Shown here piece by piece: positions 1-11,314 of a DNA stretch of 64,000 nt. Source of the DNA: Perognathus longimembris pacificus (Eukaryota > Chordata > Mammalia > Rodentia > Heteromyidae). The position numbers and the translations under genes are program-made. The first letter of the stretch is position 1, and the number at the start of each line of letters is the position of its first letter. Location: the NCBI RefSeq assembly GCF_023159225.1, contig NC_063162.1:103184094-103248093 (forward strand), written 5' to 3'. The notes beneath the pieces are model-generated. The model did not search any database, had not been told where the DNA came from, and saw nothing but the letters and a program-made list of their open reading frames with translations.

Positions 1-690
1 TGAGATGTCTCAAATGACAATTTCTTATGTGTACTTCTTAAATTATTCAAGACACCACAAACTTGCTGTGATATTTAAAAAGATTTTTAGGATTATGGGA
101 ACTTGTGCTTGGTGTTTGAACTCTTTAGTCTTACTTTAAGACTAACTTCCTACAGGAGATTCAGAACATTCTAATAACAGAAATGGGCTCCTCAGTGTGA
201 GGATGCGGGACGGATTGCATGCATCTGTCTTATGGCTTGCGCTTATGTGATGATATCCTGTGAAAAAGCAACCCGTTACACAAGCAAGGAGCCAGATGGC
301 AAAGACAGATGATTCCATGCCTGGAAAAGTGCATGAGAGATGTCTTATCACTCTTGCATTTTAGTCTTTTTTGGGTGGTACAGAACGTTTGCTGTTCATT
401 AAGTTCAAATAAATGAAGGGCTCCTGTTCAATGCTAGGCGCTAGGTCAAGACCAGTGGGTAAAGAACTGCAAGACAGGCCTGCTCCAGATTGTATTGAGA
501 TAGAAGTAAATGTCAATCTCTGCTCCGGAGCTATGATGGGGGAATTTATTGATTTTCGTATGAAAGACTCATTGCTTTCTTCTTTTTCATTTACTAGGTA
601 AAGGCACTTGCTATAACAATACTACATTAAAAATGTCTAAATTAAATTTTAGCAGCAGAGAGAGTTTGCACATAGTAGAGGAAAAAAGTC
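1..690. other. unique intronic sequence
   Basis: Mixed-composition DNA without a coding frame of any length, splice-flanked exon or recognisable repeat. Only short chance frames occur. Confidence 0.5.
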
Positions 691-707
691 ATTACAACCA
701 GGAATTG

Positions 708-959
708 GCTTTTTTTTTTTTTTTTTTTTTGCTGGTCCTGGCGCTTGGGCTCAAGGCCTGGATACTGTCCCTGAACTTTCGTGCACAAGGCTAGTGCTTT
801 ACCACTTGAGCTACTGTTGCACTCCCAGCTTTTTTGGTAGTTAATTAGAGATAAGAGTTTCATGGACTTTCCTGCCCAGTCTGGCTTCAAACTATGATCC
901 TAAAATTTCAGTGTCCTGAGTAGCTAGGATTATAGATGTGATCTGCCAGCACCAGACTC
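708..959 (-). mobile_element. B1-Geo dimeric SINE, antisense
   Basis: A T-run at the left is the reversed A tail. It is followed by the reversed Geo half (tgctggtcctgg, cttgagctac) and then the reversed B1-like half (gagtagctaggattata). It is diverged from the other copies in the window, so probably old. No clear target duplication was seen. Confidence 0.85.
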
Positions 960-961
960 AG

Positions 962-1248
962 GGATGCTTTTTTGAATGACTAGATGTTTTTCTTTGCCTT
1001 GTGCTGGCCCTGGGGCTTGAACTCAGGACCTAAGAATTGTCCCTGAGCCTTGTTGCTCAAGCCTAGGACTCTGCCATTTGAGCCAAAGTTCTACTTCCGA
1101 TGTTTTGGTGACTGATTAGAGATAAGTGTCTCCTGGGCTTTTCTGTCCAGGCTGGCTTTGAACCATGATCCTCAGATCTCCACCTCCCAAGTATTTAGGA
1201 CTACAGCTGTGAGCCACGGGCACCGGGCTATGGATGCTTCTCTGAATG
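962..1248 (-). mobile_element. B1-Geo SINE with target-site duplication
   Basis: The reversed dimer occupies about 979-1231. It is flanked by ggatgcttttttgaatg (962-978) and ggatgcttctctgaatg (1232-1248), a 15/17 match. It lies next to the preceding SINE, so two independent insertions sit back to back in the same orientation. Confidence 0.85.
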
Positions 1249-1584
1249 GCAGAGTATGGTCGGAATAGGATGAGCACAGTGAAAAGAAGGAGCTAATTTT
1301 TGGCATCATCTTAGTCTTCTCTCCTCTGTACTTATTCTTCCCTTTCATTTCTCTTTCTCTTTGTATTTCTTTTATTTAGTCTTTTCTTTATTCATCTTCT
1401 GTAGAAGATCTTACTTCATGCTACCAGCTGCTAGGACACATAAGTTTAGGAAGGAGAGACAGTAGTGGAGATTAGTGTGAAGAGTTTGTTGGTAGGGACT
1501 GTGAGTAAACCATCCCAATACTCAGTGGCTTATGTAGACAATCATTTACTATTCCTTACAAGTCTTACCTCCTATCCTTATTAT

Positions 1585-1818
1585 TATTTTTATTTGTTGT
1601 TGATCATGGGGCTTGAACTCTGGGTTCTGTCCCTGAGCTCTTTAGCTCAAGGTTAGTGCTGTCCCAATTGAGAGACAGCGCTACTTCTGGTTTTCTGGTG
1701 GCTAACTGGAGATAAGAGTCTCAGGGGCTTTCCTGCCCTGGCTGGCTTTGAACTGCAATCCTCAGATCTCAGCCTCCTGATTAGCTAGGATTACAGGTGT
1801 CAGCCACAGAGGCCCAGT
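1585..1818 (-). mobile_element. B1-Geo SINE, antisense
   Basis: The reversed Geo half (ggggcttgaactctggg) is followed by the reversed B1-like half (gcctcctgattagctagg). Flanks tcctatccttattatt and tcctacccttaatttt look like a decayed target duplication. Confidence 0.82.
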
Positions 1819-1885
1819 CCTACCCTTAATTTTGTAATGTTTCCATTACTCATCTGAACAATGAGGCTGGGATTGAATTATGATT

Positions 1886-1963
1886 ATTACTAATTTATTA
1901 AGTGCTAACTATGTTATGCACTGAGCTAAGTGCTTTACTTGGAATATATTTTTTAAACCTCAT
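1886..1963 (+). mobile_element. MIR fragment
   Basis: The order 'taagtgctaactatgttatgcactgagctaagtgctttac', seen here in shorter blocks, follows the MIR core start. It is ancient and truncated. Confidence 0.6.
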
Positions 1964-2470
1964 GATTCTCCTCTCCTCCTCCTTCCCTAAGTATCTTGTT
2001 TTTAAACATCTTTCCATGTTGCTATATGGCCATTTAACTTGTTGTCACTTAATTGCTATAGAATACTTCATGGCTTCCCACCCCCAATTCTTATTCCTGC
2101 TTCTGTGATGAACTACTAGAGGTCCTTTTACTTCCTACTATAAATAATGCTTTAATGAGCATCCTTATGCAGTATATTATTGCCCTAGTGAGAAACTTCC
2201 AGATATAAATCTAGGAAATGAATTAGCAGGTAAGAGGAAATGTTTTGTCAGTTGAACTACGTTGTTTTTCACAATGGTCTACAATCCACTAACAGTACAA
2301 AAGGTAAGTCCACCTATTCCTTCTAAATTCTGCCAACCTAATGGTATAAATAGATGACTCATTATTTTAATTTGCATTTCTGTAATTTTGAATGATTAGG
2401 AACAGTTTTATGCTGGTTCTGTTTTTTAGAGTTTTCTCTTCTACAAAATTTCCCCCATCATAACATAACC
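1964..2470 (-). mobile_element. old L1/HAL1-type ORF2 fragment, antisense
   Basis: The order of phrases such as tataaataatgctttaatgagcatcc, then aaattagcaggtaagagg and tttaatttgcatttctgtaa, matches the reversed 3' part of ancient mammalian L1 ORF2. It probably resumes at 2912 beyond the simple repeat and SINE. It is heavily mutated and non-coding. Confidence 0.55.
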
Positions 2471-2493
2471 TCTCATTTTATAATTTACAAAAG

Positions 2494-2684
2494 GCTCCTC
2501 CTCCTCCTCCTCCTCCTCCTCCTCCTCCTCCTCCTCCTCCTCCTCCTCCTCCTCCTCCTCCTCCTCCTCCTCCTCCTCCTCTTCCTCTTCTTCTTCTTCT
2601 TCTTCTTCTTCTTCTTCTTCTTCTTCTTCTTCTTCTTCTTCTTCTTCCTCTTCCTCTTCTTCTTCTTCCTCTTCCTCCTCCTCC
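2494..2684. repeat. (TCC)n/(TTC)n polypyrimidine microsatellite
   Basis: About 190 bp of pure C/T on the plus strand: a TCC block followed by a TTC block with a few TTCC interruptions. It probably grew from the tail of the adjacent antisense SINE (2690-2905). Long all-E and all-K/R frames over it are repeat artefacts. Confidence 0.97.
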
Positions 2685-2689
2685 ATCTT

Positions 2690-2905
2690 TTTCTTGCCAA
2701 TCCTGGGGCTTCTCAGGGCCTGGGTATTACCCTTAAGTTTTTTTGCTCCAAGTTAGCACTCTACTACTTGAGCTCTACTTCTGGCTTTTTGGTAGTTAGA
2801 ACTAAGAGTCTCAGGGACCTTCTTGCCTGGGCTGGCTTCAAACTACAATCCTGATTTCAGTCTCTTGTAGGTAGGATTATAGGCATGAGCCAGAGGATCC
2901 CAGAT
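2690..2905 (-). mobile_element. B1-Geo SINE, antisense
   Basis: Reversed Geo half (cttgccaatcctggggcttc), then reversed B1-like half (gtaggattataggcatgagcc). Its tail side abuts the (TCC/TTC)n tract. Confidence 0.85.
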
Positions 2906-2911
2906 TTTTTA

Positions 2912-3120
2912 TTTTCTTATTGGTTTGGAGGAACCCCTTGTTTATTGTAGACATTTATTGGTGTGGAACATTCCAAATAGCTTCTCCTAATCTATCATCT
3001 GGCCTCTGTTGTTTTTCACAGACAGAAGTCCCATCTTGACGTAACTCATTTAATATATATTTTTGAACTTATGATTTGTGTCTTTGAAGTTTTCTTTAAA
3101 AGTCTTCCCTGTCACAGTTC
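2912..3120 (-). mobile_element. probable continuation of the old antisense L1
   Basis: Weak resemblance to reversed L1 sequence continuing from 2470, separated by the microsatellite and SINE. The assignment rests on order and spacing. Confidence 0.35.
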
Positions 3121-3574
3121 TCAAGAAAAAAAAAACATCAACAACAACAAAACCAACATTGATACTTTCGTCTTTAAATGTTCTGGTTTTACATTTCTGT
3201 TGCTTCTGGTTTGAATATTAATGGCTAAAATAACCTTAGTCTTACAATAATGTCAGTGAAATAAGTCTTCAAGAGGTTCAATAATATGTTAGTAAGTTTC
3301 ATTAAGGTCTAAAAACTTGATCAAAACATTGATTTAGAAGTAAAACTTGGAATATAGCCTAGTTATGCATTGATGTAGATAAAAAGTAACTCTAAAGTGA
3401 TAATATCCATCTAGCTGTGGTAATGGGCCTCACTATGATTATATTATAGGCATAGTCTTAATCCTATTAAAATGACCTAGAACATTGTTGCTTAGAGAAT
3501 GATCCTCAGATCAACTGCATCACATTTACTTGATTGAACATACCTAGTACAAATAAAATTTAATTTGTTAAAAT
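3121..3574. other. unique intronic sequence with a possible MER5-like scrap
   Basis: A short stretch at about 3480-3530 (gagaatgatcctcagatc) recalls the end of the MER5/hAT-Charlie family. The rest is AT-rich and unassigned. Confidence 0.35.
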
Positions 3575-3767
3575 CCTAAGTGAGCTGGACATGGTAGCAT
3601 ACACCAATATAATCTACCACTCAGGACAGAGGCAGGTCATGAGTTTGAGGCTAACCTGGGCTACATAGACAATTCTAGACAGCTTTGGCCACAAAGCAAC
3701 TTCTCAGTCAGCCTGGGCTGCACAGTGACACTCTACTCACCAAGTACTCCCTGCCTTAAAAAAAAAA
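3575..3767 (+). mobile_element. B1-like SINE with A tail
   Basis: Begins gagctggacatggtagcata, continues gaggcaggtcatgagtttga and cctgggctacatag, and ends in a ten-A tail at 3758-3767. The cctgggct segment is repeated internally. The L1 at 3773 starts five bases after its tail. Confidence 0.75.
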
Positions 3768-3772
3768 GGCAG

Positions 3773-5727
3773 GGAGACTTCCGGGAAGATGGCGGAGGAG
3801 CAGCAGAGCCCTAGCTGAGCTCCCTCCGACATCGAAGTTTTCCCATCCCAGAGAAACTTTTACCCCTAGAAAGATAGCAAAAGTAAGTTAAAAAAATAAA
3901 GGGATTCTGGCCAGGAAGGAAAAATTGACGTTGCTGGTCTGAAAACACAGATTTGAGCTCCGGGCGGCATCCCACCGCCACTCCAGTGCCGGCTCCGGCA
4001 CAGCGCCTCACACTCCCTGCAGCTAAAGCACTCAACGGAGACAAACAGACAGATTGCAGGCTGAGCACAGACAGGCTGAAATTGCAGAGAAAGCGTGAGT
4101 ACCCCCACGAAAGACACTCTCACTTGCACCCACAGAGCAGCTTCTTCCCCCACCGCTAGAGCAAAGCGCCATCTTTGACACTGGCATAGGGTCAGACCAG
4201 ACTGGAGCTAAAGCCCACCTGGGGAAAGCAAGGACAAAGCGGCCATCTTTGAGAAGGGCAAGAGGGACTGACCAGTGAGAGCCAGCTCCACCCAGGAGTA
4301 CGACCTCTGCCCATGCGGGGGTGGGGAGTGGGGGGCTTGTCCTGGGCCTTGGCTCAGTTAAAGGTGGCCTGCCCAGACCACCAGAATTCCTCAATTAAAA
4401 GAAAAAGCGGCGAGCAGCTACGGTACTGGCGGTACAGAACAGCCACACGGGAGAACAAACAGTTCCTGAGACAGAGAATGGTCCCGTTTAGAAGCCCAAT
4501 TCCCAGCCCAAAATGGAGCTGAATTCCATACCCTGTTCTACCCAGGAGGTCACTCCGCCCAGGACGGAGGAACCTCCCCCAGGTGAGCAACTCTCAGCTG
4601 GGTAAACCAGACCAGAGGCGCCCCATCCTGCTGAGTCCACAGGCTATTCAAAGCCAGGCATTAAAGGCAGCAGCCCTACAGCAGACAGGAGGAGCCACGG
4701 TTCCCAAGACTGTTCACGTCTGCCATCTACAGAGGACGCCCAAGTCTCACCTGCAAGCTGTGGGAACCACAGAGCCCCAGGATTTCAATAACAGGGGAGG
4801 AGGGTCAGAGCAGATCCACCCCCTGCAAACTGAAAGCAAGTCAAACCAGCCAAGCAGCAGAATAGACTGCAGACCATCCCAAGGAAGCCAGAGACTGTAG
4901 AAAGCCCACCCAAACAAGGAAGACTCCTTTTTCTTTTTTTCTTTTTTCTCAAACGTTTTTTAAGCTTTCTTTTTTTTTCTTTTAATATATTTTCATTTCT
5001 CAAACGTCATTGGTTTGTTTTTGTTTTCCATTTTTACCTGTTGGTTCTATCAAGTTCTTTTTTGTTTGTTGTTTGTTGTTTGCTTTTTTTCTGATTTTTT
5101 CTTTTTTCCTTTTTATTTTTTAAGATAATTTTTCTCTGTTATGTGCATCTGTCTTCCAGTATTTTTCTTTATTTCTCTCTTTGCATTCTCTTTCTTTAAA
5201 AATTACTTTCCTATGAATAACACCTCTACTCTTTACTGCGAACTCTCCATTGTCTATCATTTTAACCTTGTTCTTTCTACTGATTCTATCCTCCTCCACA
5301 TTTCCACGTCACTGAAACTAAACCAAAATCATCACCCTCCCATACTCTATTCTCTTTACTACCTCTAACTTACCCTCCTGACTTACTTCTAGGACCTCCA
5401 GATTCCATTGACTCCTGGTTACTGGATAGAGGGTATCCCTGCTTATTCCAAGTGAATCAAAGGGGTTCATAGAGAAAGCCAGCCCCAAAAGAACTTAATA
5501 TGAGAACAAGAATTGCTCATAGGGTTGTAACAGTAAATAAGTAACTACTGAATACAGGGCTCAGGATTGGTTGTTATATTGAAATTGTATTCTTTAGGAA
5601 CACCAAATATAATTTTATACATAGGTATAAAAGGTATCCATATATAATTGTGAACTTCTAAGATTTACACAACAGTGCTTGGTAAGGTCTGCTTTGGGTC
5701 TTAAACGGTGCTCACAGGTGCTGTAGA
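3773..5727 (+). promoter_or_regulatory. L1 5'UTR / internal promoter region
   Basis: The element starts with a GC- and CpG-richer block (about 3773-4160), as expected for an internal pol II promoter. AAGATGGCGG at 3786-3795 is 14 bases from the inferred start and matches the YY1-type site found at the 5' end of primate L1. A pyrimidine-rich stretch follows at about 4918-5140. No convincing conserved protein is seen in the short frames here. Confidence 0.7.
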
Positions 5728-5769
5728 TTGGCATTCCTGATCCAAAAGGGCAGAAGAAACACAAGAAAG

Positions 5770-6879
5770 ATGGGAAACAATGGAGTATTATCTTCCGCTC
5801 AAAACAAGCAGGAAGCAGAGCAGTCAATCAAAGACATAGAAGAGAACCTTCATAATGCTCTACAAAGTTTACTGACAAACATGATAAATGAAAAGTTTGA
5901 ATCTCTTCAGTCAATTATTCTAGAGCATGTGGAGGCAAAGCAAAAATTATTGGAGAATTTCATGGCCTCCACAAATAGAAAGATAAATTAACTTCAAGAG
6001 TCAAATGAAAAGATAACTACCCAGCTAAAAGATTTGAGAGACAGCACTCAAAACCAAATTAATGAAGTTAATGAAGTAAAGAAGTCCATGCAGGACCTAA
6101 GAGATAATTATAGCAAGGACATGGAAATCATCAGGAAAGACCAGTCAGAAGGAAAAGAGATTAGAAATCAAGTAGCTAGCCTACAGTCCCGACTAACTGA
6201 AGCGGAGGATGGAATCTCAGGAGCTGAAGATTCTCTAGAATCTATGGAGAAAGATCAAAAAGCAATACAAAACCAATCCAATCGACAAAACAGATCGCTC
6301 CAGGAGATTCAAGATACAATCAGAAAGCCCAATTTAAGGATAATAGGTGTTGAGGAAAACCTGGAGAAGGAAGTTAATGGAATAGGCAACCTATTTAACA
6401 GAATATTAGCCAAGAACTTCCCAAATATCCAGAAGGATAGGCCTATACAGATACAAGAAGCATTTAGAACCCCAAACTGACCAGACCAGAATAGGACATC
6501 CCACCGACACATTGTGATCAAAACAGGATCAATAGAGTCCAAGGAAAGAATCCTTAAAGCTGTTAAGGAGAAGAAAACAATCACATATAAAGGAAAATCA
6601 ATCAGAATTACCCCAGACTTCTCAGCAGAAACCATGAAAGCAAGGAGAGCCTGGAATGAGGTATGCCAAACCCTAAATAAAAATAACTGCCAACCAAGAA
6701 TAGTATACACAGCTAAACTCTCATTCATAGCCGAAGGTCAAATAAAAGTCTTCCACAGTAAGGAAAAACAGAAACAATATATCTCCACCAAACCAGCTTT
6801 ACAAAAAATCCTCAAAGATGTACTATACAGGGAAAATAATCAAGATCCCAATGCAGATAGAGAAATTAACTCTAAATAG
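5770..6879 (+). pseudogene. L1 ORF1 (RNA-binding chaperone), two in-frame stops
   Basis: All pieces share one frame. The N-terminal part (first ATG at 5770; homology may begin upstream near 5728, where no ATG survives) leads into a long coiled coil. An RRM-like region with LRIIGVEE follows, then a C-terminal domain with KARRAWNEV and LSFIAEGQIKVF. TAA at 5989-5991 cuts the coiled coil (probably from CAA), and TGA at 6478-6480 cuts the RRM (probably from CGA). ORF1p normally trimerises through the coiled coil and coats L1 RNA. Only the two point stops break this copy; there is no frameshift. Confidence 0.92.
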
Positions 6880-6937
6880 TAAAGCAGAATATCAGATCAA
6901 CAAATGGGAAGACTCAGCCTTTAACAAGATAGGGATA

Positions 6938-9900
6938 ATGAAAGGAACAAATGATCAGCTCTCTCTCTCTTTTTTTTTTTCCAAATTTTTATTATCAAAC
7001 TGATGTACAGAGAATGATCAGCTCTCAATCTTAACTCTCAACATTAATGGACTTAATTCACCAATCAAACGACATAGGCTCATAAATTGGATCAAAAATC
7101 AAGACCCATCTTTCTGCTGCCTCCAAGAGACTCATCTATCCAGCAAAAGTAAACATCTTCTAAAACTGAAAGGCTGGAATCAAATCTATCAAGCAAATGG
7201 CCCCCATAAGCAGGCCGGAGTTGCAATCCTAGTATCAGACAAAATCGACTTCAAATTAAAAAAGGTAAGAAGAGGCAAAGAAGGTTACTACATACTAGTA
7301 AAGGGATCTCTCCTACAGGAAGATATAACCATCCTAAATATCTACACACCAAATACAGGAGCACCCAACTTCATCAAACCAACACTACTGACTCTAAAAA
7401 CACTCATAGACCCAAACACATTGATAGTTGGGGACTTTAACACTCCACTCTCACCTCTGGATAGATCAACATGCCAAAAACTGAACAAAGAAACCACAGA
7501 ACTAAACAATTGCATAGACCAACTAGACTTAATCGACATCTACAGAATATTCCACCCTGCAACAACAGAATACACATTCTCCTCAGCTGCACATGGAACA
7601 TACTCCAAAATAGATCACATCTTAGGTCACAAAGAAAATCTGTACAAATTCAGAAGTATCAAAACCATTCCCTGATTCTCTCAGACCACAATGGAATAAA
7701 ATTAGAGCTCAACTCAAACAGCCACCACAGAAAATCCTACAGTTCATGGAGACTAAACAACACACTGCTGAACCATCAGTGGATCATTGAAGAAATTAAA
7801 ATGGAAATTCAAATGTTTATGGAACTCAACCAAGTTCAGGACACAAAGTACCAGCTCCTTTGGGACACAGCAAAGGCAGTACTCAGAGGAAAATTTATAT
7901 CTCTGAATGCATACACCAACAACCTGGAGAAACAGTAACTCAATCATTTAAGGAAGCACCTTAATTTCCTTGAAAGAGAACAACAAGCCAAACCCCAAGT
8001 CAATAGACGGAGGCAAATAATTAAAATCAAATCAGAATTAAATCAATTAGAGATGAAAGAAAACATCGAAAGAATCAACAAAACAAAGAGTTGGTTCTTT
8101 GAAAAAAATCAACAAGATAGACAGACCCCTAGCAAACCTGACCAAAAAACAAAGGCAGCACACTCAAATAAACAAGATAAGAGATGAATCAGGTAACATC
8201 GCCACAGAAACAACTAAAATTCAGACCATAATAAGGGACTATTTTGCAAATCTTTATGCCAACAAATCGAGAACTTGGAAGAAATGGATGACTTCCTAGA
8301 AAAAATTCATATCCCCAAACTCAACCATGAAGATTTAACCCTTCTAAACAGACCCATATCCAGTACTGAAATAGAAACGGCAATAAATGATGTCCCATCC
8401 AAGAAAAGCCCAGGTCAAGACAGATTCACTGCAGAATTCTACAAGGCCTTCAAAACAGAACTCACACCAATATTTCTCAAACTCTTCAATGAAATTGAAA
8501 GAGAACGTTCACTAGCAGACACATTCTATGAAGCCACTACAACCCTCATTCCAAAACCAGGCAGGGACTCATCACGGAAAGAGGACTATAGACCTATTTC
8601 CCTGATGAACATAGACTCAAAAATTCTCAACAAAATTCTGGCCAGTCGACTTCAACAGGTCATCAAAAAAATCATACACCACGATCAAACTGGATTCATC
8701 CTAGGAATGCAAAGTTGGTTCAATATACGCAAGTCAATTAATGCAATTCACCACATCAACCAGAGCAAGGTAAAGAATCACATGGTTATATCACTCTATG
8801 CAGAGAAAGAGTTTGATAAAATCCAGCACCCATTTATGCTAAAAGCCATGGAAAAATTGGGATTCCAGGGAACATTCCTGAATATAATCAAGGCAGTTTA
8901 TGACAAACCAACAGCAAGCATAACTCTAAATGGTGAAAAACTAAAGCTATTCCCTTTAAAATCAGGAACAAGACAGGGATGTCCACTCTCCCCTTCTCTT
9001 CAACATAGTACTAGAATTCCTAGCCAGAGAAATTAGGCAAGAAGAAAATATAAAGGGGATCCAAATTGGAAAAGATGTAGTTAAACTTTCTCTCTTTGCA
9101 GATGACATGATCCTATACCTAAAGAACCCCATAGACTCTACCCCCAACCTACTAGAGCTGACCCAAAACTTTGGCAAAGTTGCAGGATATAAAATAAACC
9201 CTCAAAAATCAACGGCCTTTCTCTATGCTAACGACCCAAAGACCGAGGCTGAAATCAGGAAAACAACTCCTTTTGCAATAGCCTCAAAAAACATAAAGTA
9301 CCTAGGAATAACCTTAACCAAAGAAGTGAAAGACCTATACGATGAGAACTTTAAGAACTTGAAAAATGAAATTACGGCAGAACTAAGGAAATGGAAAAAC
9401 CTCTCATGCTCCTGGATTGGGAGGATCAATATAATCAAAGGTGATCTACAAATTCAATGCAATACCCATTAATATCCCAACATCATTTTTTAATGAAATA
9501 GAGGAAGCAATCCAGAAATTCATATGGAACAATAAAAGACCCCCAATAGCAAAAACAATCCTAAGCAGAAAGAACAGTGCTGGAGGAATTACAATACCCA
9601 AATTCAAGCTGTATTATAAAGCTATAGTAATAAAAACAGCTTGGTATTGGCACCGGAACAGGCCTGAAGACCAATGGAACAGAATTGAAGACCCAGAAAT
9701 GAACCCACAGAACTATGCCTACTTAATCTTTGATAAAGGAGCTAAAACAATAGTCTGGAAGAAAGATAGCCTCTTTAACAAATGGTGCTGGCAAAGCTGG
9801 TTCAACACCTGAAACAAACTAAAATTAGATCCTTATATATCACCCTGCACCAAAATCAATTCCAAATGGATTAAAGACCTCGAAATCAAAACAGACACCC

Positions 9901-10822
9901 TGAAAACACTAAAGGAAGGAGTAGGAGAAACACTTGGGCTCCTTGGCACAGGACAGAACTTTCTTAACAAAGACCCAGAAGGCTACAAATCAAAGAAAGG
10001 TTGGACAAATGGGACTGCATCAAACTGCAGAGCTTCTGTGGGGCAAAGGACATAGCTCGCAAGATAAACAGAAAGCCCACAGATTGGGAGAAGATCTTTA
10101 CTGGCCATTCAAAGGACAAAGGCCTCATATCTAAAATATATGCAGAACTAAAAAAATGACCTTCCTCCAAAACAAAATTGCAAAGTACCAATAGCCCCCT
10201 CATCAAGTAGGCTAGAGACTTAAAAAGAGACTTCTCTGATGAGGAAATGAGAATGGCCAAGACACATATGAAAAAGTGCTCTACTTCACTGGCCATAAAA
10301 GAAATGCAAATCAAAACAACATTGAGATTCAATCTCACCCCAGTAAGAATGTCCTATATCAAGAAAACTAACAATAACAACTGTTGGAGGGGATGTGGCC
10401 AAAAGGGAACCCTACTTCATTGTTGGTGGGAATGTAAACTGGTTCAGCCACTCTGGCAAGCTGTATGGAGACTCCTCAGAAGGCTAAACATAGAACTCCC
10501 CTATGACCCAGCAGCCCCACTTTTGGGTATCTATCCAAAAGACCACAAACATAATCACACTAAAGCCACCAGCACAACAATGTTCATCGCAGCACAATTT
10601 GTCATAGTGAGAATCTGGAACCAACCCAGATGCCCCTTAGTAGAAGAATGGATAAGGAAAATGTGGTGCATATACACAATGGAATTTTATGCCTCTATCA
10701 GAAATAATGACATTTCCCCATTTGTAAGGAAATGAAAGGACTTGGAAAAAGTTATACTAAGTGAAGTAAGCCAGACCCAAAGAAACATAGACTCTATGGT
10801 CTCCCTTATAGGGAATAATTAG
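6938..10822 (+). pseudogene. L1 ORF2 (endonuclease-reverse transcriptase), many lesions
   Basis: The ATG at 6938 opens the frame 58 bp after ORF1. The APE-type endonuclease shows LNINGLNS, QETHL (Glu at 7127), GDFN (7430-7441) and SKIDHILGH (7604-7630). The reverse transcriptase shows [18 protein letters not shown] and FADD (9095-9106). The C-terminal Cys/His motif C-x3-C-x7-H-x4-C is intact at 10382-10435. Lesions seen: a 63-bp insertion with TGA at 7001; frameshifts near 7672, 8100, 8265 and 8993; TAA at 7936; a roughly 17-bp loss near 9442; TGA at 9810; further shifts after 9950; and TGA at about 10733. The first catalytic Asp of motif A is Tyr (TAT, 8797-8799). The stop is at 10820-10822. 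Confidence 0.95.
6950..7026 (-). mobile_element. 49-bp truncated L1 nested in ORF2, with 14-bp target duplication
   Basis: aatgatcagctctc occurs at 6950-6963 and again at 7013-7026. Between them lie 49 bases. Read on the minus strand, these are the last ~32 bases of an L1 of this same family (ctctgtacatcagtttgata, ataaaaattt) plus an A-rich tail. It is an ultra-short L1 insertion, opposite in orientation to its host L1. Together with the duplication it adds 63 bp, which keeps frame but brings a TGA (7001-7003). Confidence 0.92.
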
Positions 10823-11311
10823 CACAGGTTTAGGCTAGTCACAGCAGAGGATCACAAGAGCCCAATAGCTATACCCTTATGATCACATAAGATGATGCTA
10901 AGTGAAATGAACTCCATATTATGGAAACGACTGTTATATCACAGTTGTAACTGCTTTCAATGTGCCATATGTAATTGTAGCCTCTATTATTGATGATGTT
11001 CTTGTATCACCTTCCTGTGGTTGTACCTACACTTTCTCTGTATCTTTTCTGAGTATATTGGAAACCAGGTATACTGGTATTAGAACTAGGAAATTGGAAG
11101 CGAATACCAAAATCGAGAGACACAGGGTAAAAAAAGACAAACAACTACAAAAGCAATACTTGCAAAAGTGTTTGGTGTAAATCAACTGAACAACTCATGG
11201 GGGGCGGGGAAGGAAAAGGGGAGGGGGGAATGAGGAATGAGGTAACAAACAGTACAGAAATGTATCCAATACCTAATGTATGAAACTGTAACCTCTCTGT
11301 AATTCAGTTTG

Positions 11312-11314
<3 letters not shown>
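10823..11314 (+). other. L1 3'UTR with G-rich polypurine tract
   Basis: Follows the ORF2 stop. G-runs at 11199-11236 form a polypurine stretch typical of mammalian L1 3'UTRs, with G-quadruplex potential. The end (cctctctgtaattcagtttg) is shared with the shorter L1 copies in this window. Confidence 0.85.

Noticed and set aside
2441..2700. Long poly-Glu and poly-Lys/Arg open frames
   Set aside because: They are translations of the (TCC/TTC)n microsatellite.
4032..4394. 120-codon antisense frame in the L1 5'UTR as an ORF0-like peptide
   Set aside because: An antisense ORF0 is known in primate L1, but nothing here shows homology or a splice/promoter context. It is probably chance in GC-richer DNA.
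4583..4900. 105-codon sense frame in the L1 5'UTR
   Set aside because: No resemblance to ORF1, and its position and composition fit 5'UTR.
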